Shown piece after piece: positions 44,722-53,863 of a DNA stretch of 64,000 nucleotides (position 1 is the stretch's first letter; the number at the start of each line of letters is the position of its first letter). The stretch comes from Austwickia sp. TVS 96-490-7B (GTDB lineage: Bacteria > Actinomycetota > Actinomycetes > Actinomycetales > Dermatophilaceae), in NCBI RefSeq assembly GCF_019331795.1, contig NZ_JAHPZL010000001.1, positions 114,617 to 178,616 on the forward strand. The letters run 5' to 3'. Below the pieces are notes generated by a model. The model made no database searches and was not told where the DNA came from. It was given only the letters and a program-made list of their open reading frames with translations. The position numbers were made by a program, and so were the translations under genes.

Positions 44722-44831
44722 GCTGATGTCCTATCTACCCGCTGGTCTCCTAGGGGAGCCGCTGGGGGGCGTGCCACCCAGCGGCGCTCCGCGGATCACG
44801 GTGCGTCGTCGTGGCATGCCTGAGATATCCC

Positions 44832-44914
44832 GACTCCCTCCGCCGGTGTGAACCGGATCAGGTTCGAGGGTCTGCGGTGGGTCCGCACTCTCAGCGCGTG
44901 GGCGCTCCCCTGTC
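44832..44914 (-). promoter_or_regulatory. TPP riboswitch (THI element)
   Basis: On the minus strand: GGGGAGCGCC, then CTGAGAGTGCGG, then GACCCTCGAACCTGATCCGG, GTTCACACCGGCGGAGGGAG. All core segments of the TPP aptamer are present in order. It lies about 110 nt upstream of ykoE. No gene is seen between it and bkdA, apart from leader DNA to 45170. Confidence 0.96.
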
Positions 44915-45170
44915 GTCTGCGGCTCACCGTACCTCAGCGATAGCCACTCCTGCATCCACCGTGTGCTGTCTCAGCTCACCTATGAATGACAATTAGTTTG
45001 GTACTAGAGGCTATTCAAGCCAATTAGTCTCGTCTTGCCGGGAGTGCTTGAGCCGAGGGTACGGCGCGAGCACGATCACAACGTGACCCATGGTGACACC
45101 AGGCCGTGTCGAGGCCTGCCGATGCACCGCCACTCAGGACCGCGACGAAGCGGGCGAGGAAGGGATTCCG

Positions 45171-46313
45171 ATGACGACGACGTCGACAGATAGGACCGGG
45201 CTGATGCCCGCGCCCGAGCCGGTGCGATTCCTCGACGAGCTCGGCGAGCGGGTCACCCCGGTCACTGATGACTATGCCCCACCGCCGGAGGCCCTTCTCT
45301 TGGAGTGCTACCGCCTCATGGTCATCGGCCGTCGCTTCGACACCCAAGCCACCGCACTGACCAAGCAAGGCCGACTTGCGGTCTACCCCAGTTCACGAGG
45401 TCAAGAAGCCTGCCAAGTCGGCTCAGTGCTGATGCTGCGCCCTGACGACTGGTTTTTCCCGACGTACCGAGACTCGGTGGCCCTCATCTCCCGGGGCATC
45501 GACCCCGTGGAAGTGCTCACCTTGCTGCGCGGTGACGCCCACTGCGGATACGACACGATGGCCACCCACACCGCCCCCCAGTGCACGCCGCTATCCACCC
45601 AGCTCGTCCACGCCGCCGGAGTCGCCTACGGCGAAGCCCGACAAGGACATGACCGCGTCGCCGTGGCCTTCATCGGCGACGGCGCCACCAGCGAAGGTGA
45701 TTTCCACGAAGCGTTGAACTTCGCAGCGGTCTTCAAAGCCCCCGTGGTGTTCGTCGTCCAGAACAACGGCTGGGCGATCTCAGTGCCCTTGTCCAAACAA
45801 ACCGCCGCTCCAAGCCTGGCCTACAAAGGCATCGGCTACGGAATGGTCTGTGAACAAGTCGACGGCAACGACGCGCTCGCAGTGCTCGCTGTCGTGGGCA
45901 AAGCCATCGAACGAGCCCGTGCCGGCGGCGGACCCGCTCTCATCGAATTGCACACCTACCGGATGGAAGCCCACACCAACGCCGACGACGCGACCCGCTA
46001 TCGCAACGCCGAAGACGTCGCTGCATGGGGCGCGCGCGATCCGTTAGCCCGGTTGGAGACTTATCTGCGTGCCTGCGGCACCTTGGACGACGAGACAGCG
46101 GCGTTCATTGCCGAGAACGCCGAAGATGCGGCAGCTGACCTGCGCGAACGGATGAATATCGATCCGCAGCCCGACCCGGGCAGCCTCTTTGACCACGTCT
46201 ATGCCACCCCGACGGCCCAGTTGCAAGAGCAGCGCGAACAGGTCCTCGCGGAGATCGCCGCACAGGACGACACCGACGCCGACGTACCCACCACTGACCA
46301 GAAGGGGTGCTGA
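45171..46313 (+). CDS. bkdA: Branched-chain 2-oxoacid (or pyruvate) dehydrogenase E1 alpha
   Basis: 380 aa from ATG 45171 (GAGGAAGGG). TPP-dependent decarboxylase subunit. The G-D-G-A-T-S-E-G-D-F-H-E-A-L-N motif through V-V-Q-N-N binds Mg-TPP, and the phosphorylation-loop-like Y-R-M-E-A-H-T-N-A-D-D-A-T-R-Y is present. Forms the E1 heterotetramer with the next gene and feeds acyl-CoA for branched fatty acid synthesis and amino-acid catabolism. Confidence 0.93.
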   Translation: MTTTSTDRTGLMPAPEPVRFLDELGERVTPVTDDYAPPPEALLLECYRLMVIGRRFDTQATALTKQGRLAVYPSSRGQEACQVGSVLMLRPDDWFFPTYRDSVALISRGIDPVEVLTLLRGDAHCGYDTMATHTAPQCTPLSTQLVHAAGVAYGEARQGHDRVAVAFIGDGATSEGDFHEALNFAAVFKAPVVFVVQNNGWAISVPLSKQTAAPSLAYKGIGYGMVCEQVDGNDALAVLAVVGKAIERARAGGGPALIELHTYRMEAHTNADDATRYRNAEDVAAWGARDPLARLETYLRACGTLDDETAAFIAENAEDAAADLRERMNIDPQPDPGSLFDHVYATPTAQLQEQREQVLAEIAAQDDTDADVPTTDQKGC

Positions 46314-46314
46314 C

Positions 46315-47391
46315 ATGGCACCGGTGACTTTTGCGAACGCACTCAACCAGGCGTTGCGAGACGCCCTTGCCGCCGACGACCGCGTCAGTGTCTTTGGGGA
46401 AGATGTCGGCGTCGCTGGCGGAGTTTTCCGCATCACTGACGGCATCGCGCGGGATCTGGGCGAGGATCGCTGTTTTGACACCCCCTTAGCGGAGTCCGGG
46501 ATCGTAGGTTTTGCGATCGGCATGTGCATGGCGGGGCTGCGGCCGATCGTGGAGATGCAATTCGATGCCTTCGCCTACCCCGCTTTCGAGCAAATCACCT
46601 CCCATGTGGCGAAGATGCGCAACCGGACCCGGGGGGTGGTGAACCTGCCGATGGTGATCCGAGTGCCCTACGCCGGGGGCATCGGTGGGGTCGAACATCA
46701 CTGCGACTCCTCGGAGGGCTACTACGCGCACACCCCTGGGCTGCGGGTCTACACCCCAGGAACCGTGGAAGATGCCTATGTGCTGCTTCGCGCGGCAGTG
46801 GCCGACCCCGACCCGGTGATCTTCCTCGAACCGAAGCGGCTCTATTGGTCTAAGGACGACGTCGACTTGCGTGATCTGGCGGCCCGCCATGACCTCACCC
46901 CGCCCGGTCAGGCTGTGGTCCGGCGCCCTGGCACGGATGTCACCCTCGTGACCTATGGGCCGTCAGTGCCGGTGGCATTGCAGGCGGCGGCCGCTGCTGA
47001 GGACGAAGGCTGGTCGGTGGAGGTCATCGACCTGCGCACTCTCAACCCGTACGACGATGTCACCGTGGTGGAATCGGTACGTCGGACTGGGCGATGCGTC
47101 GTGGTGACCGAAGCGCAGGGTTTTGCCGGGGTGGGCGCAGAGATCGTGGCGCGGGTGCAGGAACGAGCGTTTCATGCGTTGGCAGCGCCGGTGTTGCGAG
47201 TCACTGGCTTGGACATCCCTTATCCGCCACCGAAGTTGGAGCATCTGCACCTGCCTGGGGTCGACCGGATTTTGGACACGATTGCGCGGCTGCAATGGGA
47301 TGACGAGCCTGACCTGCGACATGTCGACCTGTCAGCTGGTCAGGGTTCAGTCAATGGAGCCGACCTGGTGTCGCTGGGAGGGGCCCGATGA
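46315..47391 (+). CDS. bkdB: Branched-chain 2-oxoacid dehydrogenase E1 beta
   Basis: 358 aa from ATG 46315, one base after the bkdA stop codon. Signatures are F-G-E-D-V-G-V-A-G-G-V-F-R, D-T-P-L-A-E-S-G-I-V-G-F-A-I-G, F-D-A-F-A-Y-P-A-F-E-Q and the C-terminal D-L-R-T-L-N-P-Y-D transketolase-C motif. Overlaps bkdC by 4 bp. Confidence 0.94.
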   Translation: MAPVTFANALNQALRDALAADDRVSVFGEDVGVAGGVFRITDGIARDLGEDRCFDTPLAESGIVGFAIGMCMAGLRPIVEMQFDAFAYPAFEQITSHVAKMRNRTRGVVNLPMVIRVPYAGGIGGVEHHCDSSEGYYAHTPGLRVYTPGTVEDAYVLLRAAVADPDPVIFLEPKRLYWSKDDVDLRDLAARHDLTPPGQAVVRRPGTDVTLVTYGPSVPVALQAAAAAEDEGWSVEVIDLRTLNPYDDVTVVESVRRTGRCVVVTEAQGFAGVGAEIVARVQERAFHALAAPVLRVTGLDIPYPPPKLEHLHLPGVDRILDTIARLQWDDEPDLRHVDLSAGQGSVNGADLVSLGGAR

Positions 47392-48938
47392 GCACCCAGA
47401 CATTCCTGCTGCCCGACTTGGGCGAAGGCCTCACCGAAGCCGAGATCGTGTCCTGGGCGGTGGAGACCGGCGACACCGTGGCCGTCGATCAGGTCATCGT
47501 CACCGTGGAGACCGCGAAGGCGCAGGTGGAGGTGCCTTGTCCGTACGCCGGGGTGGTCACTGATCGGCACGGGCGGGCCGGTGAGGTCTTGGATGTGGGG
47601 GCACCTCTCGTGACGGTGAAGGTGACGGCCTCGCGCTCGAGACAACCGGTCGGGGACAATACCTCCGGATCGGGCAATGTCCTTATCGGGTACGGCACTT
47701 CGGAAACTACTCAGCGTCGTCGACGTCGCGTGCCAGCCGTGGCCAGGGCTGCCCAGGAGCCGGGTTCACGCCCGGGCGGTGCGGTGCGGGTCATCTCACC
47801 GCTGGTCCGTCGTCTCGCCGCCGAGAATGGCATCGACCTGAGTCAGGTGTCACCTAGTGCCCCAGGAGGAATCATCACTAAACGTGATATCGAGGCCGTG
47901 TTATCCACGGACCGTCAGGAGCAGGCCGTGGCTGTCGTCACCCCAGTGGCGTCGATCGCACCGCAGACCCCGACAGCGCTGCCCGGAGAGACCACGTGGA
48001 CAACGGATAAGGCGTACCCAGCGGAGCCGATCCCCGACCGGGACCTCCTTGATGAGCTGGAGCAGGACGCTGCTGCCCCGGAATCCGGTCTTGTCGCAGC
48101 ATCGGACACCACGTCAGAGACGGTCGACGTACCGGTGCCCGTCACCGCGCCCGAGCCAGCAGCCGCTCTCGAACCAGCTGCTGTCTCTGCGTCGGCCGCT
48201 GTTCCTGGCCAGGACGCCCTCACCGCAGCACGGACTTTTGGCCATGACGATGTCCGCCTGCCACTGACAGGGATCCGTAAAGTCATCGCCGACCGGCTGT
48301 CGACCTCTCGCCGGGACATTCCCGACGCCACCACCTGGGTGGATGTCGACGCGACCGGTCTGCGCAGCTTGAAGGACGACCTGGCCACGTATGTGCCGCA
48401 CGCCCGCATCGGCTATCTGGCGTTGCTCGCCCGGATCGTGGTGGCGGGGCTGACCCGTTTCCCTGAGCTCAACGCCCGCGTAGATACCCACGCCCAAGAA
48501 ATTGTGCAGATGGGATCAGTTCACCTGTCGATTGCCGCGCAAGGACCCCGTGGACTGGTGGTGCCGGTGCTCCACCACGCGGAAGTCCTGTCCACGCAGG
48601 AACTCGCGGCAGCGCTACGGACTCTGGTCGATCGCGCCAAGGCAGGCGTCCTCACTCCGGAAGAGATGAGCGGTGGCACCTTCACCCTCAACAATTACGG
48701 CGTGTACGGCGTCGACGGATCGACCCCGATCATCAACCACCCAGAGGCGGGCATGCTCGGGGTGGGACGCATCATTGACCGGCCGTGGGTCGTCGACGGT
48801 CAGTTGTGTGTGCGTCCGATGACCCAGTTGTCACTGACATTTGACCATCGGGTGTGTGACGGTGGGGTCGCTGGTGGTTTCCTGCGGTACGTCGCGGACT
48901 GTGTGGAACACCCTGGGGCCTTACTGGCCGGACTGTGA
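47388..48938 (+). CDS. bkdC: Branched-chain 2-oxoacid dehydrogenase E2 (lipoyl acyltransferase)
   Basis: 516 aa. A single lipoyl domain has Lys in V-E-T-A-K-A-Q-V-E-V-P; the E-T-A-K-A form is common in branched-chain E2. The peripheral subunit-binding domain is around 142-180 (S-P-L-V-R-R-L-A-A-E-N-G-I-D-L). A long Ala/Pro/Glu linker follows, then the catalytic domain ending F-D-H-R-V-C-D-G-G-V. No E3 gene is in the cluster. Confidence 0.94.
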   Translation: MSTQTFLLPDLGEGLTEAEIVSWAVETGDTVAVDQVIVTVETAKAQVEVPCPYAGVVTDRHGRAGEVLDVGAPLVTVKVTASRSRQPVGDNTSGSGNVLIGYGTSETTQRRRRRVPAVARAAQEPGSRPGGAVRVISPLVRRLAAENGIDLSQVSPSAPGGIITKRDIEAVLSTDRQEQAVAVVTPVASIAPQTPTALPGETTWTTDKAYPAEPIPDRDLLDELEQDAAAPESGLVAASDTTSETVDVPVPVTAPEPAAALEPAAVSASAAVPGQDALTAARTFGHDDVRLPLTGIRKVIADRLSTSRRDIPDATTWVDVDATGLRSLKDDLATYVPHARIGYLALLARIVVAGLTRFPELNARVDTHAQEIVQMGSVHLSIAAQGPRGLVVPVLHHAEVLSTQELAAALRTLVDRAKAGVLTPEEMSGGTFTLNNYGVYGVDGSTPIINHPEAGMLGVGRIIDRPWVVDGQLCVRPMTQLSLTFDHRVCDGGVAGGFLRYVADCVEHPGALLAGL

Positions 48939-49002
48939 ACACACCGCAGTGACCACGCCCCTAACCCACCGTTGGGTGACCTGCCCGGGATAGCGTGACC
49001 GC

Positions 49003-49719
49003 ATGAGCACTCACATCGTCGCGATGGGCGGCGGAGGCTTCTCCACGTCGGAGGGGTTCGCTGCGACCAGTCTTGACCGGTATGTCCTGTCTCTGACCGA
49101 GGCGCCCAATCCGTTGGTGTGTTTCGTCCCGACCGCATCGGGCGACAACGGCCTGTACGTGTCCCGGTTCATGAATGCCTACAGCCGGAGCCGCGCCAGG
49201 ACCAGCGTGTTGACCTTGTGGGAGGGCGCCGCCGCTTCTTTGGCCCGCCTGGACGAGGTCGATGTTTTCCTCGTCGGGGGCGGCAACACCGTCAACATGA
49301 TGGCGTTGTGGGCAGCGCACGGGGTGTCCCGCAAAGTCATGGACATCGCCCATGACCCGTCACGAAACGTGGTGCTGGCTGGCGTTGGTGCCGGTGGCGC
49401 GGCCTGGTTTGAAGCGTGCGCCACGGACGGGTACGGCACTGGGGTGTCGCCCTTCCCGCACGGCCTGGGTCTGCTGCCAGGATCGTTCTGTCCGCATTTC
49501 GACGGGGAAGCCGATCGCCGCCCCCAGTTCAAGGAGTACGTCGACACCGGCCAGTTGCCCTCTGGGTATGGCGCAGATAACGGTGCGGCGCTGCATTTTG
49601 TGGACGGGCAACTGGCCGGGTGTTACGCCGAGCGGGATGGGGCCACGGTCTACCGGGTGGACCAACACGAGAACGGAGCGTCCATCACGGCGCAGCCCAT
49701 GACTGTGCTAACGACCTGA
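49003..49719 (+). CDS. Peptidase E (S51)-like protein lacking the nucleophile Ser
   Basis: 238 aa, dipeptidase E fold. I-V-A-M-G-G-G-G-F and F-L-V-G-G-G-N-T-V-N-M are family motifs. The nucleophile elbow, G-x-S-A-G in active enzymes, reads G127-V-G129-A-G131, so Ser is replaced by Gly. The downstream S-P-F-P-H-G-L and C-P-H-F-D segments with their His are kept. It may be a non-catalytic relative or use another chemistry. Spaced 64 bp from bkdC. Confidence 0.82.
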   Translation: MSTHIVAMGGGGFSTSEGFAATSLDRYVLSLTEAPNPLVCFVPTASGDNGLYVSRFMNAYSRSRARTSVLTLWEGAAASLARLDEVDVFLVGGGNTVNMMALWAAHGVSRKVMDIAHDPSRNVVLAGVGAGGAAWFEACATDGYGTGVSPFPHGLGLLPGSFCPHFDGEADRRPQFKEYVDTGQLPSGYGADNGAALHFVDGQLAGCYAERDGATVYRVDQHENGASITAQPMTVLTT

Positions 49720-49753
49720 GCTCGCCGTTCGGAGCAGTTTTGGGACAGGACGG

Positions 49754-49776
49754 CTCCCGATCCAGCGGATCGGGAG
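49754..49776 (+). terminator. Hairpin after the peptidase E-like gene
   Basis: CTCCCGATCC and GGATCGGGAG around AGC, a perfect 10-bp stem. Confidence 0.7.
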
Positions 49777-49857
49777 GTACGGAGCTGACCCAGCATGGGA
49801 CACTTCGTCTGATCAGCGCCCCGAGGACGCGTTGACCTCGACACCTCCTGAGGAGCC

Positions 49858-51231
49858 ATGGCCAGACTGCCCCGCCCTGCCCGCCGCACCCCTGCGGCGG
49901 TCCCCACCCGAAAAACTATCCCCGCCGCCACCGATCCCTCCGCTTCGCCGGGTTGGTCCGACACCTCCGGGGCCGATCTGGTCCCTCGGGATGCCGAGGC
50001 TGCGATCCCGCACGAGCTGAAAGTGGCAGCGGCGTACTCCTGGCGTTTTATTGTCGTCGGGATCGCCCTGTGGGGCTTGATGCAAATCCTGTCAGCCACC
50101 ACGACTGTGGTGATTCCCATCGCAGTGGCGCTGCTCCTCACTGGGCTATTAATGCCATTTGCTGTCTTCTTGAATCACCGGCTGGCCTTCCCTCGCCATG
50201 CAGCCGCCGCAGTGACCGTGCTGATCTTCATGGCTGTGGTGATCGGGCTGCTGTCACTGGCTGGGTCCCAGTTGATCTCCGGGGTGCCTAAACTGGTCGA
50301 TCAGGCTGGCCTGGGCATGGATCAGGTGACCCGATGGCTGCAAGACGGCCCATTGCACATCGGCGACGCCCAGATGACTGAATACCTCGACGCTGGACGG
50401 ACCTGGCTGAAGGAACACGGCCAAAACCTGTCCACCGGGGCCTTACGCGCCAGCGGCACCGCCACTGAATTCCTCGCTGGCATTCTCATCACCTTGATTT
50501 CGACGTTTTTCTTCCTCGCCGAAGGCGACCGGATCTGGTCGTGGATGGTGCGTCTGCTCCCCGGGATGTATCAGGAGCGAGTCCACGAAGGATTCCGCCG
50601 CGGCTGGGTGACCCTGGGCAGCTACGCCAAGACCCAATGCATCGTGGCCGCCGTGGATGCGGTGTTCATCGCGATCGGCGCTGGCATCCTCGGACTGCCC
50701 CTGTTGATCCCGATGGGCCTGATCATCTTCTTCGGATCGTTCATCCCCATCGTCGGAGCCGTCATCTCCGCAAGCCTGGCCGTGTTGGTGGCCCTGTTTG
50801 TGAAGGGTCCGGTCGCCGCGTTGATCATGCTGGGCATCATCTTGTTGGTGCAGCAGGTCGAAGGGCACATCCTGCAGCCGGTGCTGATGAGCAAAGCGGT
50901 GGCTCTGCATCCGCTCGCCGTCATCCTCGGCGTCGGTCTGGGCTCCTTCCTGTTGGGCATGGTCGGCGCGCTGTTCTCGGTGCCTTTCATGGCGGTCGTC
51001 AACACTGTGATGTCTTACTGGGCTGGGCATGACAATTTCCCCGGCCTGGCCCAAGGAGGAAGCGCGGTCGGCATGTCCGCGAAGGACCTCGCGGGCGAAT
51101 CCTCCGGAGACGACGATGTCCCTGAAGAGGAAGACCGCCAAGAAGATCAGACCCGCAAGATCGGCAGCGTCACCCCGATGATGCTGGCCGAGCAAAGCGA
51201 ACGCATGGCCGCAGCTCGACGACGCGCCTGA
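49858..51231 (+). CDS. AI-2E family transporter
   Basis: 457 aa with about eight helices arranged as in the AI-2E/PerM family. The conserved loop (G-L-P-L-L-I-P-M-G-L, F-I-P-I-V-G-A) and V-Q-Q-V-E-G-H-I-L-Q-P occur in the usual order. The N-terminal 50 residues are Pro/Arg-rich and cytosolic; the C-terminus is acidic. The family exports or antiports small molecules; substrate unknown. Confidence 0.9.
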   Translation: MARLPRPARRTPAAVPTRKTIPAATDPSASPGWSDTSGADLVPRDAEAAIPHELKVAAAYSWRFIVVGIALWGLMQILSATTTVVIPIAVALLLTGLLMPFAVFLNHRLAFPRHAAAAVTVLIFMAVVIGLLSLAGSQLISGVPKLVDQAGLGMDQVTRWLQDGPLHIGDAQMTEYLDAGRTWLKEHGQNLSTGALRASGTATEFLAGILITLISTFFFLAEGDRIWSWMVRLLPGMYQERVHEGFRRGWVTLGSYAKTQCIVAAVDAVFIAIGAGILGLPLLIPMGLIIFFGSFIPIVGAVISASLAVLVALFVKGPVAALIMLGIILLVQQVEGHILQPVLMSKAVALHPLAVILGVGLGSFLLGMVGALFSVPFMAVVNTVMSYWAGHDNFPGLAQGGSAVGMSAKDLAGESSGDDDVPEEEDRQEDQTRKIGSVTPMMLAEQSERMAAARRRA

Positions 51232-51240
51232 CAGCAGGTG

Positions 51241-51284
51241 AGGAGGCCGGTCGGCGAGTCACCGTAGCGGGCCGACCGCCTCCT
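51241..51284. terminator. Bidirectional terminator between AI-2E gene and hutH
   Basis: AGGAGG and GGTCGGC at 51241-51255 pair with GCCGACC and CCTCCT ending at 51284. It overlaps the last codons of hutH. Confidence 0.7.
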
Positions 51285-52881
51285 CGACAGCTGTCACCAG
51301 CTGTCCGCTGCGCAGCACCTCGTACGCCGTCTCGATCTGCGGGGCGAGCCAACGGTCCGGGCCAGCTCCTTCCCATCCTGCAACGTGCAAGGCGTCGACG
51401 GCGGCGCTACCGGCCGGGCCGGGCCGAAGGGGATCACGCACAGTGATTCCTCGAGCCGCAGTTAGCAGTTCCACCGCCAGGACCCGGCCTAGGCCGTCGA
51501 GGGCTCGGCGCAGTTTGCGCGCTGCGGACCACCCCATAGAGACATGGTCCTCTTGCATGGCCGAGCTGGGGATGGAGTCGACGCTGGCGGGCACAGCAAG
51601 ACGTTTCAGTTCCGAGACGATCGCGGCCTGCGTGTATTGGGCGATCATGTGGCCGGAGTCAGTGCCTGGGTCGTCTGCGAGAAATGGTGGCAGCCCGTGG
51701 TTGCGGGCCGGGTCGAGGAACCGGTCCGTACGACGTTCGCTCATGCTGGCCACGTCAGCGACCGCAATGGCCAGGAAATCCAACACGTAGCCCAGGGGCG
51801 CTCCATGAAAATTGCCATTGGATTCGACCCGATCGTCCAGGGTGACCACTGGATTGTCGATCGCCGCAGCAAGTTCGCGGATAGCGACATCACGGGCATG
51901 GGCCACCGTGTCCCGGGCGGCGCCGTGCACTTGGGGCGCGCACCGCAGCGAGTAGGCGTCTTGGACACGGGTGCAGGCGTGATTGTCGTGGCTGGCGCGG
52001 ATGGGGCTGCCGGCTAAGACCGCAGCCATATTTGCTGCGGCAGCGGCCTGACCTGGGTGCGGTCGGAGAGCGTGGAGATCCGGTGCAAAAACCCGGTCTG
52101 TGCCCAACAGCCCTTCAACACTGAGCGCGGCAGTGATATCCGCACATCGCAGCAGATGAGTGAGATCGGTCAAGGCGAGGCAGAGCATGCCGAGCATCCC
52201 ATCGGTCCCATTGATGAGCGCCAAGCCTTCCTTCTCCCGCAACGTCACTGGGGTGATGCCAGCCTCAGCGAGGACCTCGGCGGTGGGGCGGCGACATCCT
52301 TGCGCGTCCCGGACCTCACCTTCGCCCATGGCTGTCAAGGCGCAGGCCGCCAATGGGGCGAGGTCACCGGAGCAGCCAAGCGAACCGTATTCGTGGACGA
52401 TCGGGGTGATGCCAGCGTTGAGGATGTCGGCATAGACCTCGGCGGTCGTCAGGGCGACGCCGGTGCGTCCAGTAGCTAAGGTCGCCAATCGCAGAGTCAT
52501 CAGCGCTCGAACTACTTCTCGTTCGACCTCGGGACCGGTCCCAGCGGCATGACTGCGGACCAAGCTGCGTTGCAGTTGAGCACGTTTTTCCAGCGGGATA
52601 GAGGTGGTGGCGAGCGCACCGAAGCCAGTGGAGATGCCGTAGTGGGGCATCGCGTCATCGGCGAGCGCTTCGATGACGGACCGGGTGTGCGTGATCTGGT
52701 GGCGTGCCGCATCGGTGAGGATGACGGGTGCGTCATGGCGGGCGATGGCGACGACGTCGTCGACGGTGAGGGGGCTTGTCCCCAGGGCGACAGGGTGGGG
52801 GCGGGGGGCCTCGGCGGCCGACTCGTGGGGGCTCATGTCATCCATGAAATCGGGGGGTGGGGACTTCGTGGCGGGAAACAA
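51259..52881 (-). CDS. hutH: Histidine ammonia-lyase
   Basis: 540 aa. Converts L-histidine to urocanate. The MIO tripeptide is C170-S171-G172 in G-S-L-G-C-S-G-D-L-A-P-L; most HALs have A-S-G. Y-G-I-S-T-G-F-G (about 81-88) carries the catalytic Tyr, and S-S-A-M-Q-E-D-H-V-S-M is conserved. Starts at Met1, 13 or 16 are possible; the first 25 residues are poorly conserved. No other hut genes are nearby. Divergent from the IclR gene, which probably regulates it. Confidence 0.94.
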   Translation of the reverse strand: MFPATKSPPPDFMDDMSPHESAAEAPRPHPVALGTSPLTVDDVVAIARHDAPVILTDAARHQITHTRSVIEALADDAMPHYGISTGFGALATTSIPLEKRAQLQRSLVRSHAAGTGPEVEREVVRALMTLRLATLATGRTGVALTTAEVYADILNAGITPIVHEYGSLGCSGDLAPLAACALTAMGEGEVRDAQGCRRPTAEVLAEAGITPVTLREKEGLALINGTDGMLGMLCLALTDLTHLLRCADITAALSVEGLLGTDRVFAPDLHALRPHPGQAAAAANMAAVLAGSPIRASHDNHACTRVQDAYSLRCAPQVHGAARDTVAHARDVAIRELAAAIDNPVVTLDDRVESNGNFHGAPLGYVLDFLAIAVADVASMSERRTDRFLDPARNHGLPPFLADDPGTDSGHMIAQYTQAAIVSELKRLAVPASVDSIPSSAMQEDHVSMGWSAARKLRRALDGLGRVLAVELLTAARGITVRDPLRPGPAGSAAVDALHVAGWEGAGPDRWLAPQIETAYEVLRSGQLVTAVEEAVGPLR

Positions 52882-52892
52882 GCTGACAACAC

Positions 52893-52908
52893 GTCTCGGA
52901 TACGAGAC
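52893..52908. promoter_or_regulatory. Candidate IclR operator between hutH and its regulator
   Basis: GTCTCG-GATA-CGAGAC is a perfect 6-bp palindrome (7 bp with one further T/A pair 5' weakly conserved), lying 12 bp upstream of hutH in the divergent promoter region. Confidence 0.6.
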
Positions 52909-53012
52909 AGTGGTGTCATTGCTGCTTGAACGATGCGTGATGGCCTGCGTTGTCTTTGAATGCGTCTGAAGCGGCGTCGGTCATCGTCGTACCAGGCGGA
53001 GGAAGCAGCTTG

Positions 53013-53813
53013 ATGCGTGATATGTCGGCTGGGGACGGCACCAGTCCTGGCGCTCCCCCGGCAGCGGTGCAGGTGTTGGAAGTGTTGCGGCTGTTGTCCT
53101 GCCATGCTGAGCCGATGCCGGCAGCTGCGGTGGCCCGGGACTTGGGACTGCCCCGCTCCACGACGTATAAGTTGTTGGCGGCATTGTGTGATCAGGGATT
53201 TGTGGTGCATCTGCCTGAGGTGCGTCGCTACACCTTGGGGCTGTCTGCTTTTGAGACGGGTTCGGCATATGCGCGGCAGGCGCCGTTAGCGCGGATTGGT
53301 CGCCCGGTCCTTGCTCGGCTGGTCGACCGGATAGGTCATTCGGCGCATTTGGCGGTGTTGCATGGGCGTGACGTGTTGTATGTCGTGGAGGAGCGCGCGC
53401 CGGGTCGTCCAGCACTGGTTTCTGACGTCGATGTGCGGCTGCCTGCGCATCTGACGGCCAGTGGATTGTCCATGTTGGCGTGTTTGCCAGCGGCGCAGGT
53501 GCGTGCCCTCTACCCGGATCGGACGGCTTTTGTCCGGCGGCATCAGAAGGGGCCGACGGGGCTGGTGTCATTGCGGGCGATGTTGACGCAGGTCAGGTCC
53601 CGAGGTTTTGGTTATGAGACGGGCACGGTGACCCCGGGGTTTGAATCCATCGGGGTGGTGGCCCGGGATCCGGTGGGGCACCCCGTGGCCGCGGTGGCAG
53701 TGACCTGGGCGGAAGGAACGCTCGGGATGTCCACGGACAAATTGGTACGGCGGATCCGCGCCGCTGCGGATGAGATCACTCGACGGTTAGGGGGCATGTC
53801 ACCGTCGGTGTGA
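53013..53813 (+). CDS. IclR-family regulator, probable hut regulator
   Basis: ATG 53013 follows GGAGG at about 10 nt; a longer frame starts at 52950. 266 aa. The N-terminal winged helix (V-L-E-V-L-R-L-L, A-V-A-R-D-L-G-L-P-R-S-T-T-Y-K-L-L-A-A-L) and the C-terminal effector domain (H-L-T-A-S-G-L-S-M-L-A, P-G-F-E-S-I-G-V-V-A) are typical. Divergent placement to hutH suggests control of histidine degradation by urocanate or a related effector. Confidence 0.9.
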   Translation: MRDMSAGDGTSPGAPPAAVQVLEVLRLLSCHAEPMPAAAVARDLGLPRSTTYKLLAALCDQGFVVHLPEVRRYTLGLSAFETGSAYARQAPLARIGRPVLARLVDRIGHSAHLAVLHGRDVLYVVEERAPGRPALVSDVDVRLPAHLTASGLSMLACLPAAQVRALYPDRTAFVRRHQKGPTGLVSLRAMLTQVRSRGFGYETGTVTPGFESIGVVARDPVGHPVAAVAVTWAEGTLGMSTDKLVRRIRAAADEITRRLGGMSPSV

Positions 53814-53842
53814 GCGCCTGCGCTGACGCTCACACCGACGGT
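53801..53842. terminator. Bidirectional terminator, iclR / PGQ-repeat gene
   Basis: A perfect 16-bp inverted repeat, ACCGTCGGTGTGAGCG and CGCTCACACCGACGGT, with a 10-nt loop, between convergent genes. Confidence 0.85.
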
Positions 53843-53863
53843 CGCGGTGCGGTGTTTGCTCGA

